DNA of 64,000 nucleotides from Umezawaea sp036375055 (GTDB lineage Bacteria; Actinomycetota; Actinomycetes; Mycobacteriales; Pseudonocardiaceae), in contig NZ_DASUSQ010000084.1 of the NCBI RefSeq assembly GCF_036375055.1, positions 85,927-149,926 on the forward strand. Reading direction: 5' to 3'. The notes under the pieces are model-generated. The model searched no databases. It was not told the DNA's origin and was given only the letters and a program-made list of their open reading frames with translations. Positions within the stretch are counted from its first letter, which is position 1, and each line of letters opens with the position of its first letter. This document shows positions 17,058 through 25,254 of the stretch, piece by piece. The position numbers were made by a program, and so were the translations under genes.

Positions 17058-18126
17058 GGTTGATCTCCTTGAGCAGGTGGCGCAGGGCGTCGAGGCTGTG
17101 GCCCGCCAGCAGGCGGTCCACGTGCGGCAGGGCCGCGATGATGCCGGACTGGGTCGGGGCGTACCCGGCCTTGCCGGCGTGCGGGTTGACCCAGACGACC
17201 GCGTGCGCGAGCCGCCGCAGCCGTGCGAGCTGCTCGCCCAGCAGGGCCGGGTCACCGCGTTCCCAGCCGTCGGAGAAGAGCACGACGACGGCGCGCCTCG
17301 CGACGCCGCGCTGCCCCCAGCGGTCCAGGAAGACCTTGAGCACCTCGCCGAGCCGGGTGCCGCCCTCGTAGTCGGGGACGGCGCGGGTCGCGCTGGTGAG
17401 CGCCACCTCGGCGTCGCGGTGCCCGAGCTGACGGCTGATCCTGGTCAGCCGGGTGCCGAGCGTGCACACCTCGGTCGGCATCGCCCGCGCGACGACGTGC
17501 GCGAACCGCAGCAGCGCGTCGGCGTACGGCGACATCGACCCGGACACGTCGACCAGGAGCACGACCCGGCGCGGCCGGGTCCCCTTGCGCCGGTGCTTCG
17601 GCCTCACCGGTTCCCCGCCGGACGCGAGCATCGCCCGCAGCGTCCGGCTCGGGTCGAGCCGACCGGTTCGGGCCCTCTTGGCCCGCACCGCCCGTCGTCG
17701 CGGCGGCACGGGCTTGAGGGTCGCGATCAGCTCACGCAGGTGCGCCTTCTCCGCGGGCGTGAGGCCCGCGATGTCCTTGTGCCGCAGGACTTCGGCGTCA
17801 CTGGCGGCGGTCGCGAGCCTGCCACCCCTGCCGTCCTGCTCCGCACCGCCGCTGAGCGAGGCCAACTGGGTCGCCCGCGGCTTCCGCCGCTGGGCCCGGC
17901 GAGGCGGCTCGCCACCGAACCACGCGCCGAACGCCGCGTCGTACCGCGGCAGGTCGTCGGGCTCCCCGCACAACGTCAACCGCCCGGCCCAGTACAGGTC
18001 GTCCCGGCTACCGGGGTCCAGGTGCTCGACCGCCGCCACGTACGCCCGCACGCGCTCCGGGCCGCAGGCCACGCCCGCTTGCCGCAACGCACGGGCGAAC
18101 CCGACGTACCCGGTGAGCACCGTCAT
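17050..18126 (-). CDS. CoxE-like VWA-domain protein
   Basis: This 358-residue protein has an N-terminal helical region and a basic linker (residues about 150-200, RRRAVRAKRARTGR). The C-terminal von Willebrand A domain keeps the MIDAS motif DVSGSMS, a conserved Thr (GGTRLG) and FSDG. Such VWA proteins act with a MoxR AAA+ ATPase to insert the metal centre of Mo-hydroxylases (CoxD/CoxE). Start is ambiguous: ATG at 18126 touches GAAGG directly, while the in-frame GTG at 18120 has it at a normal distance and may be the true start. It is separated from its moxR partner by a decayed toxin-antitoxin pair. Confidence 0.85.
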   Translation of the reverse strand: MTVLTGYVGFARALRQAGVACGPERVRAYVAAVEHLDPGSRDDLYWAGRLTLCGEPDDLPRYDAAFGAWFGGEPPRRAQRRKPRATQLASLSGGAEQDGRGGRLATAASDAEVLRHKDIAGLTPAEKAHLRELIATLKPVPPRRRAVRAKRARTGRLDPSRTLRAMLASGGEPVRPKHRRKGTRPRRVVLLVDVSGSMSPYADALLRFAHVVARAMPTEVCTLGTRLTRISRQLGHRDAEVALTSATRAVPDYEGGTRLGEVLKVFLDRWGQRGVARRAVVVLFSDGWERGDPALLGEQLARLRRLAHAVVWVNPHAGKAGYAPTQSGIIAALPHVDRLLAGHSLDALRHLLKEINRA

Positions 18127-18184
18127 CCTTCGATTGTGCGCCTCCGGCGGTCGGAGGATCATCCGAAGAATCTCAACTGGCCGG

Positions 18185-18397
18185 TCAGCCGAGGGCGGCC
18201 CGCACCGTCGCGACCTCGATCACCAGCGTGCGCGGGTTGTCCCTCACCGGCTGGAAGTCGTACCTCCGGTCGAACTTCGCGACCGTGTCGTCGATCGCGT
18301 CGACGACGATCAGCCCGCCGGACGCGACTTCGGCCGCTTGGACCAGCCTGGTCAGGGCGTCGCGGGGCAGGTCTCCACCGACGCCCTGGCCGTGCAG
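18185..18397 (-). pseudogene. C-terminal remnant of a TacT-like GNAT toxin
   Basis: The frame reads LHGQGVGGDLPRDALTRLVQ and on to DAIDDTVAKFDRRYDFQPV and VATVRAALG. This matches the last ~70 residues of GNAT toxins of the TacT/AtaT type: acetyl-CoA loop Q-G-x-G, then the AIDD..A.F..R..F.P motif. The first ~90 residues of such a toxin are missing and no start codon lies in the remnant. It is fused out of frame to the antitoxin reading frame, which runs across it for its last 15 codons. The simplest reading is an internal deletion that removed the antitoxin end and toxin start. Confidence 0.7.
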
Positions 18398-18621
18398 GTC
18401 CTGAGTGCGTCGAACTGCTCGGCGGGCATCACGGTGGCTTCCGCGCGCGCCAGGACGCCGTCCGCCGCGGCGGTGGCCGCGTGCACGACGAACGTGCTGA
18501 CGGACTCGCCGGACAGCTTGGCCGCCCGCTCGATGCGGGCCTTGACCTCCGGGTCGAGCCTGAAGTCGAGGCGTGCTTCCTCGGTCGACGTGCCACCCCC
18601 GCTCATCACCACCACGGACAC
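18352..18621 (-). CDS. DUF1778 (TacA-like) ribbon-helix-helix antitoxin, C-terminus replaced
   Basis: Residues about 15-70 (EEARLDFRLDPEVKARIERA, AAKLSGESVSTFVVHAATAA, MPAEQFDAL) match DUF1778 antitoxins, which bind their own operator through a ribbon-helix-helix and block a GNAT toxin. After QFDAL the frame runs into toxin-derived DNA and yields 15 unrelated residues (RTCTARASVETCPATP) before the stop, so the normal toxin-neutralising tail is lost. The listed start is GTG at 18621; ATG at 18606 is also possible. It sits between moxR and the VWA gene on the same strand and may persist only as a DNA-binding protein. Confidence 0.7.
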   Translation of the reverse strand: MSVVVMSGGGTSTEEARLDFRLDPEVKARIERAAKLSGESVSTFVVHAATAAADGVLARAEATVMPAEQFDALRTCTARASVETCPATP

Positions 18622-18654
18622 ATCGCCCGTCGCACGGTGTTCGTACGGAGCGGA

Positions 18655-19512
18655 TCAGCCCAGCACCCCCGACGCCACCGCGCGGGTCGCGTCCTCGCGG
18701 TACTTGAGCACCGCGCCGAGCGTCACGGCGGCCGTCTCGGCGTCCAGTTCGGTCCGGCCCAGCGCCTGCAACGCCCGTGCCCAGTCCAGCGACTCGGCGA
18801 CCCCCGGCGGCTTGAGCAGGTCCAGCTCGCGCAGCTTCCCGACGGCCGCGGCGACCTGTTCGGCCAGCCGCTCGGACACCCCCGGCAGGCGGCGCCGGAT
18901 GATCGCCACCTCGCGGGCCAGGTCGGGGTGTTCGACCCAGTGGTAGAGGCAGCGGCGCTTGAGCGCGTCGTGGACCTCGCGGGTGCGGTTGGACGTGAGG
19001 ACGACGAGCGGCGGCACGAGGGCGCGGATCTCGCCCAGCTCGGGGATGGTGACGGCGCTGGTGTCGAGCACCTCCAGCAGGAAGGCCTCGAACTCGTCGT
19101 CGGCGCGGTCGACCTCGTCGACCAGCAGCACGCACGGAGCCTCCTCCAACGCCCGCAGCAGGGGCCTGGCCAGCAGGAACCGGCGGGTGTACAGCGAGGC
19201 CTCGGCGGCGTCGGGGTCGAGGGCGCCGTCGGACGCCGCCTCCAGCGCGCGCAGGTGGAGCAGCTGCCGGGGGAAGTCCCAGTCGTAGAGCGCCTGCGAC
19301 GCGTCGATGCCCTCGTGGCACTGGAGCCTGATCAGCGGCAGCGACAGGGCCTGGGCGAGCGCGAGGGCCAACGACGTCTTCCCGGTGCCCGGCTCGCCCT
19401 CGCAGAACAGCGGCCGGTGCATCCGCAGCGCGAGGAACGCGGCCGTCGCCACCCCCGCGTCCGGCAGGTAGCCGACGCGGTCCAGGTCGGCGGCGAGCTC
19501 CTCGGGCGTCAT
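18655..19512 (-). CDS. MoxR-type AAA+ ATPase (CoxD-like)
   Basis: This 285-residue MoxR-family ATPase has Walker A GEPGTGKT (about residues 39-46), Walker B VLLVDEVDRAD, sensor 1 LTSNRTRE and an arginine-rich RRCLYHW. The whole AAA+ core is present. MoxR proteins remodel metalloenzymes together with VWA partners; here the partner VWA, XdhC and molybdenum hydroxylase genes follow on the same strand. It is the first gene of the set. Confidence 0.9.
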   Translation of the reverse strand: MTPEELAADLDRVGYLPDAGVATAAFLALRMHRPLFCEGEPGTGKTSLALALAQALSLPLIRLQCHEGIDASQALYDWDFPRQLLHLRALEAASDGALDPDAAEASLYTRRFLLARPLLRALEEAPCVLLVDEVDRADDEFEAFLLEVLDTSAVTIPELGEIRALVPPLVVLTSNRTREVHDALKRRCLYHWVEHPDLAREVAIIRRRLPGVSERLAEQVAAAVGKLRELDLLKPPGVAESLDWARALQALGRTELDAETAAVTLGAVLKYREDATRAVASGVLG

Positions 19513-19603
19513 CGCCTGAGGGTAAGGCCGGGGGTCGGGATCCGGGGGACGTCAGGGTCCGCCCCCGATGTTTCCGCAGCTCCGGGGCGGCATCGTGGTT
19601 CCC

Positions 19604-19870
19604 ATGACGAACAACGTGCTCAACGGGACCACCGACCGGGTCAAGAAGCTCCGCCGCAGCCGCGGCGACAGGATGCTCGGCGGGGTGTGCGGCGGCGCGG
19701 CGAAGGCGCTCGGCGTCGACGCGGCCCTGCTGCGCATCGGCCTCGTCGCCGCCACCCTCCTCGGCTTCGGCACCGGGGCCGTCCTCTACGTCGCCTGCTG
19801 GGTGCTCATCCCGGAGGAGACCAGTACCCCCGACCTCTACCAGCCGCAGGACACCCCGCAGACCTTCTGA
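19604..19870 (+). CDS. PspC-domain membrane protein
   Basis: This 88-residue protein has the PspC signature KLRRSRGDRMLGGVCGGAAK, then LGVDAALLRIGLV and a hydrophobic helix (AATLLGFGTGAVLYVACWVLIP). In enterobacteria PspC is a toxin-like inner-membrane member of the phage-shock response; single-domain actinobacterial versions are of unknown role. The ATG at 19604 fits the family's usual short lead; ATG at 19568 would add 12 residues. It converges on the GH20 gene, whose stop abuts its own. Confidence 0.85.
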   Translation: MTNNVLNGTTDRVKKLRRSRGDRMLGGVCGGAAKALGVDAALLRIGLVAATLLGFGTGAVLYVACWVLIPEETSTPDLYQPQDTPQTF

Positions 19871-21259
19871 TCACCGTGGGAAGCCAGGGACGCCCGGCAT
19901 CGTCTGCCACGGGTGGGGACCGGACAGGGGCCGGTACTCCACCCCCAGCGCGTCCAGCCGGGGCAGGTGGTGGGTGGCGAGCCGGTCGAGGAACTCCGCC
20001 TCGTCGCGCTCGCCCCCGCTCCACACGACCTCGGCGAACGCGGCCAGCCTCGGGAAGGCCGCGTAGTCCAGCCGCCGGGACGAGTCCAGGTGCTCGGTCC
20101 ACAGGTTCGCCTGCGCGCCCAGGACCCGGCCGGGCTCCTCGCCGGTGAGCACCGACGGCACCGGCTCGTACCGGTACACGTCCTCCAGCGACAGCACCGT
20201 GCCGACCGGGATCGGCTCGTCCGGCGAGTCGGACTGCCGGTAGTCCAGGTACACGTGCCGCTCGGGGCACATCACCACGTCGTGGCCACCGCGCACCGCG
20301 GCCACGCCCGCGTCCTCGCCGCGCCACGACGCCAGCACCGCGCCGTCCGGCAGCGGCCCGACCTCGGCGATCTCGTCCCAGCCGAACGCGCGCCGCCCGT
20401 GCGTCGCCAGGTGCTCGGCGATGGCCCGGATGAACCCGCCGTGCGCCCGCGTCGCGCCCGGCACCTCGTCGCCGCCCAGCCCGATCACCTCGCTGGGGAA
20501 GACGTCCACCAGCTCGTCGAACACCCCCCGGTAGAAGTCCGCGGTGGACTCCTCCAGGTTCAGCACGTTCTCGTTGATCCCCCAGTCCGTCCACACGCCA
20601 GGCACCGGGCCGACGCCCAGCTCCGGGTACGCCGCGACGGCCGCCTGGCTGTGACCGGGCACGTCGACCTCCGGCACCACGGTCACGTGCCGCTCCGCCG
20701 CGTACGCCACGACCTCGCGCAGGTCGTCCTGGGTGTAGAAGCCGCCGTGCGGCCTGCCCGTCGACAGCTTCGCCCGCCGGTCGCCGTAGCGCGACTCCGG
20801 CCGCCACGACCCCACCTCGGTCAGCCTCGGGTACCGCTTCACCTCGAAGCGCCAGCCCTGGTCGTCGGTCAGGTGCAGGTGCAGCACGTTCAGCTTGTGC
20901 GCCGCGATCAGGTCCACGTACCGCAGCAGGTCGTGCTTCGGCAGGAAGTGCCGGGCCACGTCGATCATGCAGCCGCGCCACGGGAACCGGGGCCGGTCCT
21001 CCACCACGCACACCGGCAGCACCGGCGGGTCGTCGTGGATCCGGGCGGCCCGGAACGCCTCCGGCCCGAGGAGCTGGCGGAGGGTCTGCGACGCGTAGAA
21101 CGCGCCTGCCGCGTCCGCCGCCTCGACCGCGACGCCCTCGGTGGTGATCGCGATCCGGTAGGACTCCGGTGGCCCGTCGACGAACGACACCACGGGCACG
21201 ACGCGCTGGGTGGTGCCGGTGCCGGGCGTGACCCGGACCGGGCGAGGCAGGAGCGTCAC
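19871..21259 (-). CDS. GH20 beta-N-acetylhexosaminidase
   Basis: This 462-residue glycoside hydrolase family 20 enzyme starts VTLLPRPVRV. It has a GH20b domain, then the TIM barrel with GCMIDVARHFLP, HLTDDQGWR, VPEVDVPGHSQAA and the catalytic Asp-Glu pair in LGGDEVPG. It releases terminal N-acetylglucosamine from chito-oligosaccharides. No signal peptide is visible, so it should act inside the cell on imported oligomers. GTG at 21259 overlaps the permease stop (GTGA) and follows GAAGGG. It closes the four-gene uptake operon with a DasR-like operator upstream. Confidence 0.93.
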   Translation of the reverse strand: MTLLPRPVRVTPGTGTTQRVVPVVSFVDGPPESYRIAITTEGVAVEAADAAGAFYASQTLRQLLGPEAFRAARIHDDPPVLPVCVVEDRPRFPWRGCMIDVARHFLPKHDLLRYVDLIAAHKLNVLHLHLTDDQGWRFEVKRYPRLTEVGSWRPESRYGDRRAKLSTGRPHGGFYTQDDLREVVAYAAERHVTVVPEVDVPGHSQAAVAAYPELGVGPVPGVWTDWGINENVLNLEESTADFYRGVFDELVDVFPSEVIGLGGDEVPGATRAHGGFIRAIAEHLATHGRRAFGWDEIAEVGPLPDGAVLASWRGEDAGVAAVRGGHDVVMCPERHVYLDYRQSDSPDEPIPVGTVLSLEDVYRYEPVPSVLTGEEPGRVLGAQANLWTEHLDSSRRLDYAAFPRLAAFAEVVWSGGERDEAEFLDRLATHHLPRLDALGVEYRPLSGPHPWQTMPGVPGFPR

Positions 21260-22098
21260 CCCTTCACCGCCCCGGCGAGACCGGACACGAGCCTGCGCTG
21301 CACCAGCACGAAGAACACCAGCACCGGAATGGTCATCAGCGTCGAACCGGCCATGATCGCTCCCCAGTCGTTCTGGTCGGGTTTGATGAACACCTGGAGC
21401 GCCAGCGGCAGCGTCTGGTTCTCCGCGGCCGAGATGATGAACGTCTTGGCGAACAGGAAGTCGTTCCAGGCGTGGATGAACGCGAGCACGCTCGTCGCCA
21501 CCAGACCGGGCGCCACCAGCGGGAACAGCACCTGCCACAGGAACCGGAACCGGCTGGCGCCGTCCAGCGTCGCGGCCTCCTCCAGCTCCACCGGCACGGC
21601 GGCGACGAACCCGCGCAGCATCCAGATGGCGAACGGCATGCTGAACGCGAGGTGCACCAGCACCAGCGACCCGAGGTGGTTCAACCCGAACGCGGGCACC
21701 GTGTCGCCGAGCGAGCGCATCATGAAGAACAGCGGCACGGTCAGCGCCTCCACCGGCACCATCTGCACCACCAGCAGCATGACCAGCATCGTCGTGCGGC
21801 CCCGGAACCGGAAGCGCGTCAGCGCCGTCGCGGCGAGGAACGACATCAGCAGGCTCAGCACCACCACGACCAGCGCGACGACCAGGCTGTTCACGAAGTA
21901 CCGGCCGAAGCTCTGCACGGTCAGCGCGCGGGTGAAGTTGTCCAGCGTGGGAGCGAGGGTCCACGGCCGGGGGTCGGCCGAGATGACCTCGTCGGCGGGC
22001 TTCAGCGCGGTGAGGACCATCCAGTACAGCGGGAACGCGACCACCGCGGCGATGACGACGGTGGCGAGTTCGGCGACCAGGCGGCCGGGGTGTTTCAC
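21256..22098 (-). CDS. sugar ABC transporter permease (MalG/DasC type)
   Basis: This 280-residue permease has six predicted helices (for example LATVVIAAVVAFPLYWMVLT, NSLVVALVVVVLSLLMSFLA) and the cytoplasmic EAA loop (ELEEAATLDGASRFRF...LPL-like FPLVAPG). It is the second half of a CUT1 carbohydrate importer. GTG at 22098 overlaps the preceding permease stop (GTGA). It closely resembles the dasC-position gene of the second locus (58469-59290): both end in GAVKG. No ATPase gene is present, as usual for actinobacterial CUT1 systems served by MsiK. Confidence 0.9.
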   Translation of the reverse strand: MKHPGRLVAELATVVIAAVVAFPLYWMVLTALKPADEVISADPRPWTLAPTLDNFTRALTVQSFGRYFVNSLVVALVVVVLSLLMSFLAATALTRFRFRGRTTMLVMLLVVQMVPVEALTVPLFFMMRSLGDTVPAFGLNHLGSLVLVHLAFSMPFAIWMLRGFVAAVPVELEEAATLDGASRFRFLWQVLFPLVAPGLVATSVLAFIHAWNDFLFAKTFIISAAENQTLPLALQVFIKPDQNDWGAIMAGSTLMTIPVLVFFVLVQRRLVSGLAGAVKG

Positions 22099-22988
22099 AG
22101 CTCTTCTCCCGACTTCCGCAGCGCCCGCAGGTAGCCGATGGTGATCAGCAGGAGCAGGGCGGTCATGACGACGCCGATGGTGGCGCCGAGGCCGTACTCG
22201 GACGCGGCGAACGCCTGCTGGTAGGCGTAGACGTTGAGCACGAGGTTGCGGCCCGCGATGCCGCCGCCCCCGGTCATCACGTAGATCTGGGTGAACACCT
22301 TGAAGTCCCAGATGATCGACTGGATCGTGACGACGAGGATCAGCGGGCGCAGCAGGGGCAGCATGACGCTGCGCGCGGTGCGGGCGGTGGACGCGCCGTC
22401 GAGCGCCGCGGCCTCGATGACCTCCTGCGGGATGGCCTTGATGCCCGCGTAGAGGGTCACCATGACGAACGGGAACGAGCACCAGACCACCTGGGCGGCG
22501 ACGAGGCCGAAGGCGATCCAGCGGTCGAACGTCCACGAGAAGCCGGTGCTGCCCAGCACCTCGTTGACCAGGCCGAAGTTGGCGTCGAACAGGAACAGCC
22601 AGATCGTCGAGCCCGCGACGGCCGGGGTCGCCCAGGCGCCGAGCGCGGCGAGGAACAGCAGCATCCTGGCCCACGGCCGGACCCTGGTGGCCAGGACGGC
22701 GAGCGCCGCCCCGACCACCAGGGTGCCGATGACGCAGGTCGCGGCGAAGCCGACGGTCTGCCACAGCACGGTCCAGAACTGCTGGTCCCCCAGCAGCCTC
22801 GTGTAGTTGCCGAGCCCGAGGAACTCCAGCGGCGCGCCGCCGCTGACCTGCTCCTGGCCGTAGTCGAACAGCGAGATGAGCACCAGCTGGTAGATCGGGT
22901 AGGCCATCAGGCCGCCGAGGACCAGCAGTGCCGGGGTGAGGTAGGCGAACGCGGTCCGCCCGTCACCCCTGGCCATGCGCTGCGTCAC
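22095..22988 (-). CDS. sugar ABC transporter permease (MalF/DasB type)
   Basis: This 297-residue CUT1 permease has six helices and the EAA motif (EVIEAAALDGASTARTARSV). The segment TIQSIIWDFKVFTQIYVMTG matches LWDFKVFTQIWVFKEG in the dasB-position gene at 57483, which supports paralogy of the two loci. GTG at 22988 overlaps the binding-protein stop (GTGA); ATG at 22976 is the alternative and neither has a clear ribosome binding site, consistent with translational coupling. Confidence 0.88.
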   Translation of the reverse strand: MTQRMARGDGRTAFAYLTPALLVLGGLMAYPIYQLVLISLFDYGQEQVSGGAPLEFLGLGNYTRLLGDQQFWTVLWQTVGFAATCVIGTLVVGAALAVLATRVRPWARMLLFLAALGAWATPAVAGSTIWLFLFDANFGLVNEVLGSTGFSWTFDRWIAFGLVAAQVVWCSFPFVMVTLYAGIKAIPQEVIEAAALDGASTARTARSVMLPLLRPLILVVTIQSIIWDFKVFTQIYVMTGGGGIAGRNLVLNVYAYQQAFAASEYGLGATIGVVMTALLLLITIGYLRALRKSGEEL

Positions 22989-24268
22989 GAGGTGAAGGCC
23001 GCGTTCATGGACTCGGCGGCCGTCTTGGTGGCGGTGTCGACGTCCTGGCCCTCGGCCGCGATCTGCTGGAGCATCGTCGGCAGGACGGCCTGCGCGTCGA
23101 TCTTGGCCCACGTCGGCGTGACCGGCACGAACCTGGTGCCCGCTTCGAGGGTCTTGATGAACGGCTGCTCGAAGGCGTCGTTCTTCGCGACCTCGGCCTG
23201 CACGTCGGCGAACGTGGGCAGGTTGCCCATGGCCTGGAACATCTTCTGCTGGTACTGCTTGCCGCCGAGGAGCTGGAGGAACTTGGTCGCGAGGGTCCTG
23301 CGCTCGGTGCCCTTCATGACGCCGAGCAGGTTGCCGCCCGCGAACGCGGGGGCGATGGAGCCCTCGGTGGTGCCGGGCAGCGGGACGACCGCGTACTTGC
23401 CCGCGGCGGTGCTGGCGTCGACGGACTTGCGGTTGAAGTCACCGCCGATGACCATCGCGGCCTTGCCTGCCCGGAACGCCTCGACGCTCGCGTCGCCGCC
23501 GTTGGCCGCGCACTGCGACGGCGGGCAGATGTCGTCGGCGAGCAGCTCGGTGTACTTGGCGACGCCCTTCTTCGCCTCGGCGCTGTCGATCTTCGCCGTG
23601 TACTTGGCGCCGTTCACGGTGGCGATGTCGCCCCCGTTGGCCCAGACGAAGGGCAGCATCCCGAACGTGTACTTGCCGCCCGCGGAGATGCCGAGCATGT
23701 CGGGCTTGGCGGCGCGGATCCTGCGGGCCAGGGGCGCGATCTCGTCGAGGGTCTTCGGCGGCTGGATCCCCAGCTCGGTGAACACGTCCGTGCGGTAGTA
23801 GAGGGCGCGGACGCCGACGTACCAGGGCAGCCCGTAGGTCTTGCCCTCGACCTTGGCGGTGTCGAGGACGGCGGGCAGGAAGTCCTTGCCGTCAGCCCAG
23901 GCCGACATCTCAGCGCTGATGTCGGCGAACCCGCCGGAGGCGACGTAGCCCGCGAGGTCGGTGTTGCCGAACTCGGCGACGTCCGGCGCGCTCTTCGGGT
24001 CGCTGAAGGCGGCCTTGAAGCGCTCGGCGCGGGTGGACACCTGGATGTACTGCACGTCCACGGTGACGCCGGAGTTGGCGGCCTGGAACTCGCTGACCGC
24101 CTGCTTCACGACCTCCTCCTTGGGGCCGCGGTTCACCTCGTCGAACAGCCACACCCGGAGCTGGCCGGTCTGCTGGTCACCGCTCTGGGTGGTCGGTCCC
24201 GACGACGTCACCGGCGCGCACCCGGCCAGCACCACGGAACACGCCGCAGCCAACAACACGAACCGCAT
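22985..24268 (-). CDS. sugar-binding lipoprotein of ABC importer (DasA-like)
   Basis: This 427-residue extracytoplasmic binding protein family 1 member has a signal peptide with lipobox VVLAGC (lipid Cys 17). A mature domain follows with LRVWLFDEVNRGPKEE, PDVAEFGNTDLAGYV, YGLPWYVGVRALYYRTDVF and PTWAKIDAQAVLP, features shared with the second-locus protein (LTVWLMDG, PDVIELGNTQT, YGLPFYASNRTVIYRTDLF, PKWAAVEAGQNPL). Together with GH20 in the same operon this suggests uptake of N,N'-diacetylchitobiose or similar. The ATG follows GAGGGGATCTGAG. An operator palindrome and a DasR-like site lie just upstream. Confidence 0.88.
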   Translation of the reverse strand: MRFVLLAAACSVVLAGCAPVTSSGPTTQSGDQQTGQLRVWLFDEVNRGPKEEVVKQAVSEFQAANSGVTVDVQYIQVSTRAERFKAAFSDPKSAPDVAEFGNTDLAGYVASGGFADISAEMSAWADGKDFLPAVLDTAKVEGKTYGLPWYVGVRALYYRTDVFTELGIQPPKTLDEIAPLARRIRAAKPDMLGISAGGKYTFGMLPFVWANGGDIATVNGAKYTAKIDSAEAKKGVAKYTELLADDICPPSQCAANGGDASVEAFRAGKAAMVIGGDFNRKSVDASTAAGKYAVVPLPGTTEGSIAPAFAGGNLLGVMKGTERRTLATKFLQLLGGKQYQQKMFQAMGNLPTFADVQAEVAKNDAFEQPFIKTLEAGTRFVPVTPTWAKIDAQAVLPTMLQQIAAEGQDVDTATKTAAESMNAAFTS

Positions 24269-24292
24269 CTCAGATCCCCTCAGCGAGACTTA

Positions 24293-24307
24293 TTGCACCA
24301 TGTGCAA
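24293..24307. promoter_or_regulatory. operator-like palindrome TTGCAC-CAT-GTGCAA
   Basis: A 6-bp perfect inverted repeat with 3-base centre, 25 bases upstream of the binding-protein start codon. Position between promoter and start fits a repressor site, for example for a LacI, ROK or AraC-type protein. The regulator is not encoded next to it. Confidence 0.5.
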
Positions 24308-24368
24308 CGATCATTTCGCGGTGAGCAACGCGATTCGGCGATGTTAGGAGCGGCGTGTCCGTTTCGGC

Positions 24369-24384
24369 AAGGGTCTAGACCAGA
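24369..24384. promoter_or_regulatory. DasR-responsive-element-like site (12/16)
   Basis: AAGGGTCTAGACCAGA contains the perfect palindrome GGTCTAGACC and matches 12 of 16 positions of the dre consensus AGTGGTCTAGACCACT (recalled from Streptomyces DasR work). It overlaps the stop codon of cutC (the TAG in the centre) and lies about 100 bases upstream of the chitobiose-type ABC operon. The overlap with coding sequence lowers certainty. Confidence 0.6.
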
Positions 24385-25046
24385 TCCGCCCAGGTGCGCA
24401 CCGCCTCGGCCGACACCGGACCGCCCCAGCCGGACGGCCGGACGGCGCTGCCGACGTGGAACCCGGTGGCCCCCGCCGCCTTGAGCGGCGCCACCTGCTC
24501 GGCCCGCAGACCACCGCCCACCAGCACCCGCGGCCCGCCGGTCCCCTGCCGCGCGATCAGCTCGTGCAGCACCGGCAGGCCGTCCTCGACGCCCTCGGGG
24601 CTGCCGCTCGCGAGCACGGTGTCGCAGCCGAGCCCGGCGACGACCGACCACGCGGCCAGCGGGTCGGCCGAGTTGTCCAGGGCGCGGTGGAACGTCCACC
24701 GGCACCCGTCCAGCTCCGCGAGCACGGCCTCGCACGTCCGCACGTCGACCTCCCCCGCGTCGGTGAGGAACCCGAGCACGAACTCGGTCGCACCCAGTTC
24801 CCGCAGCGCCGCCGCGTCCCGGCGCAGCCCGTCGACGCTGCCGGGCCCGAAGCCCCCTGCGTCGCGGAGCATGACCCGGACCGGCAGGTCCGTCGCGGCG
24901 AGCACGCTCGTGAGCACCGACGGGGGTGGGGTGAGCCCGTCCGATGCCATGTCGGCTACCAGTTCCAACCGGTGTGCTCCACCGGCTTGCGCGGCTTCGG
25001 CGTCCGCCGCGTCCAGAGCGATGACTTCCAGCATGGTCTGGACCAT
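24375..25046 (-). CDS. cutC: CutC-family TIM-barrel protein
   Basis: This 223-residue protein starts MVQTMLEVIALDAADAEAAQ and carries AHRLELVADMASDGLTP, VRVMLRDAGGF, WTFHRALD, TVLASGSPEGVEDGL and LVGGGLRAEQV, the CutC (PF03932) signature. The family name comes from copper sensitivity in E. coli, but no metal site is evident and a copper role is doubtful. Here it lies directly upstream of a chitobiose-type ABC/GH20 operon and a DasR-like palindrome covers its start codon. That argues for a role in amino-sugar metabolism (inference). ATG 25046 has GAGG five bases upstream; ATG 25034 is the alternative. Confidence 0.85.
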   Translation of the reverse strand: MVQTMLEVIALDAADAEAAQAGGAHRLELVADMASDGLTPPPSVLTSVLAATDLPVRVMLRDAGGFGPGSVDGLRRDAAALRELGATEFVLGFLTDAGEVDVRTCEAVLAELDGCRWTFHRALDNSADPLAAWSVVAGLGCDTVLASGSPEGVEDGLPVLHELIARQGTGGPRVLVGGGLRAEQVAPLKAAGATGFHVGSAVRPSGWGGPVSAEAVRTWADLV

Positions 25047-25047
25047 A
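25032..25047. promoter_or_regulatory. DasR-like operator over the cutC start codon
   Basis: CATGGTCTGGACCATA holds the perfect 14-bp palindrome ATGGTC-TG-GACCAT. Read on the minus strand it is TATGGTCCAGACCATG, which shares ATGGTCCAGACCAT (14 bases) with the nagA upstream site (AATGGTCCAGACCATT). Its ends are the two candidate ATG codons of cutC, so binding would block transcription start or elongation into the gene. Confidence 0.65.
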
Positions 25048-25254
25048 AGGCCTCGAAGCCCCTTCCCACCTCGATCACCCGTGCGCTCCGGCCCGTCACC
25101 CGCCCGGCGGCACCGACCGTCGGCCGTGTGCGCAGCGGAACCGATTCGGTGCGGGGAGTGAGCCAAATCAATTCCGGATGGGTGTATCTACTCAGGCCGA
25201 CCACGCTCTTGTGCTGGTGACAGACCCTCAACGACCTGAGCGAGGAGGACTCGG

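Noticed and set aside
24375..25046. Copper homeostasis as the function of CutC
   Set aside because: No metal-binding motif or copper gene nearby; the context and operators point to amino-sugar metabolism.
25137..25200. An ECF-type self-regulated promoter (GGAAC...) before the peptide gene
   Set aside because: GGAACC is present, but no suitable -10 partner at 16-17 bases was found.
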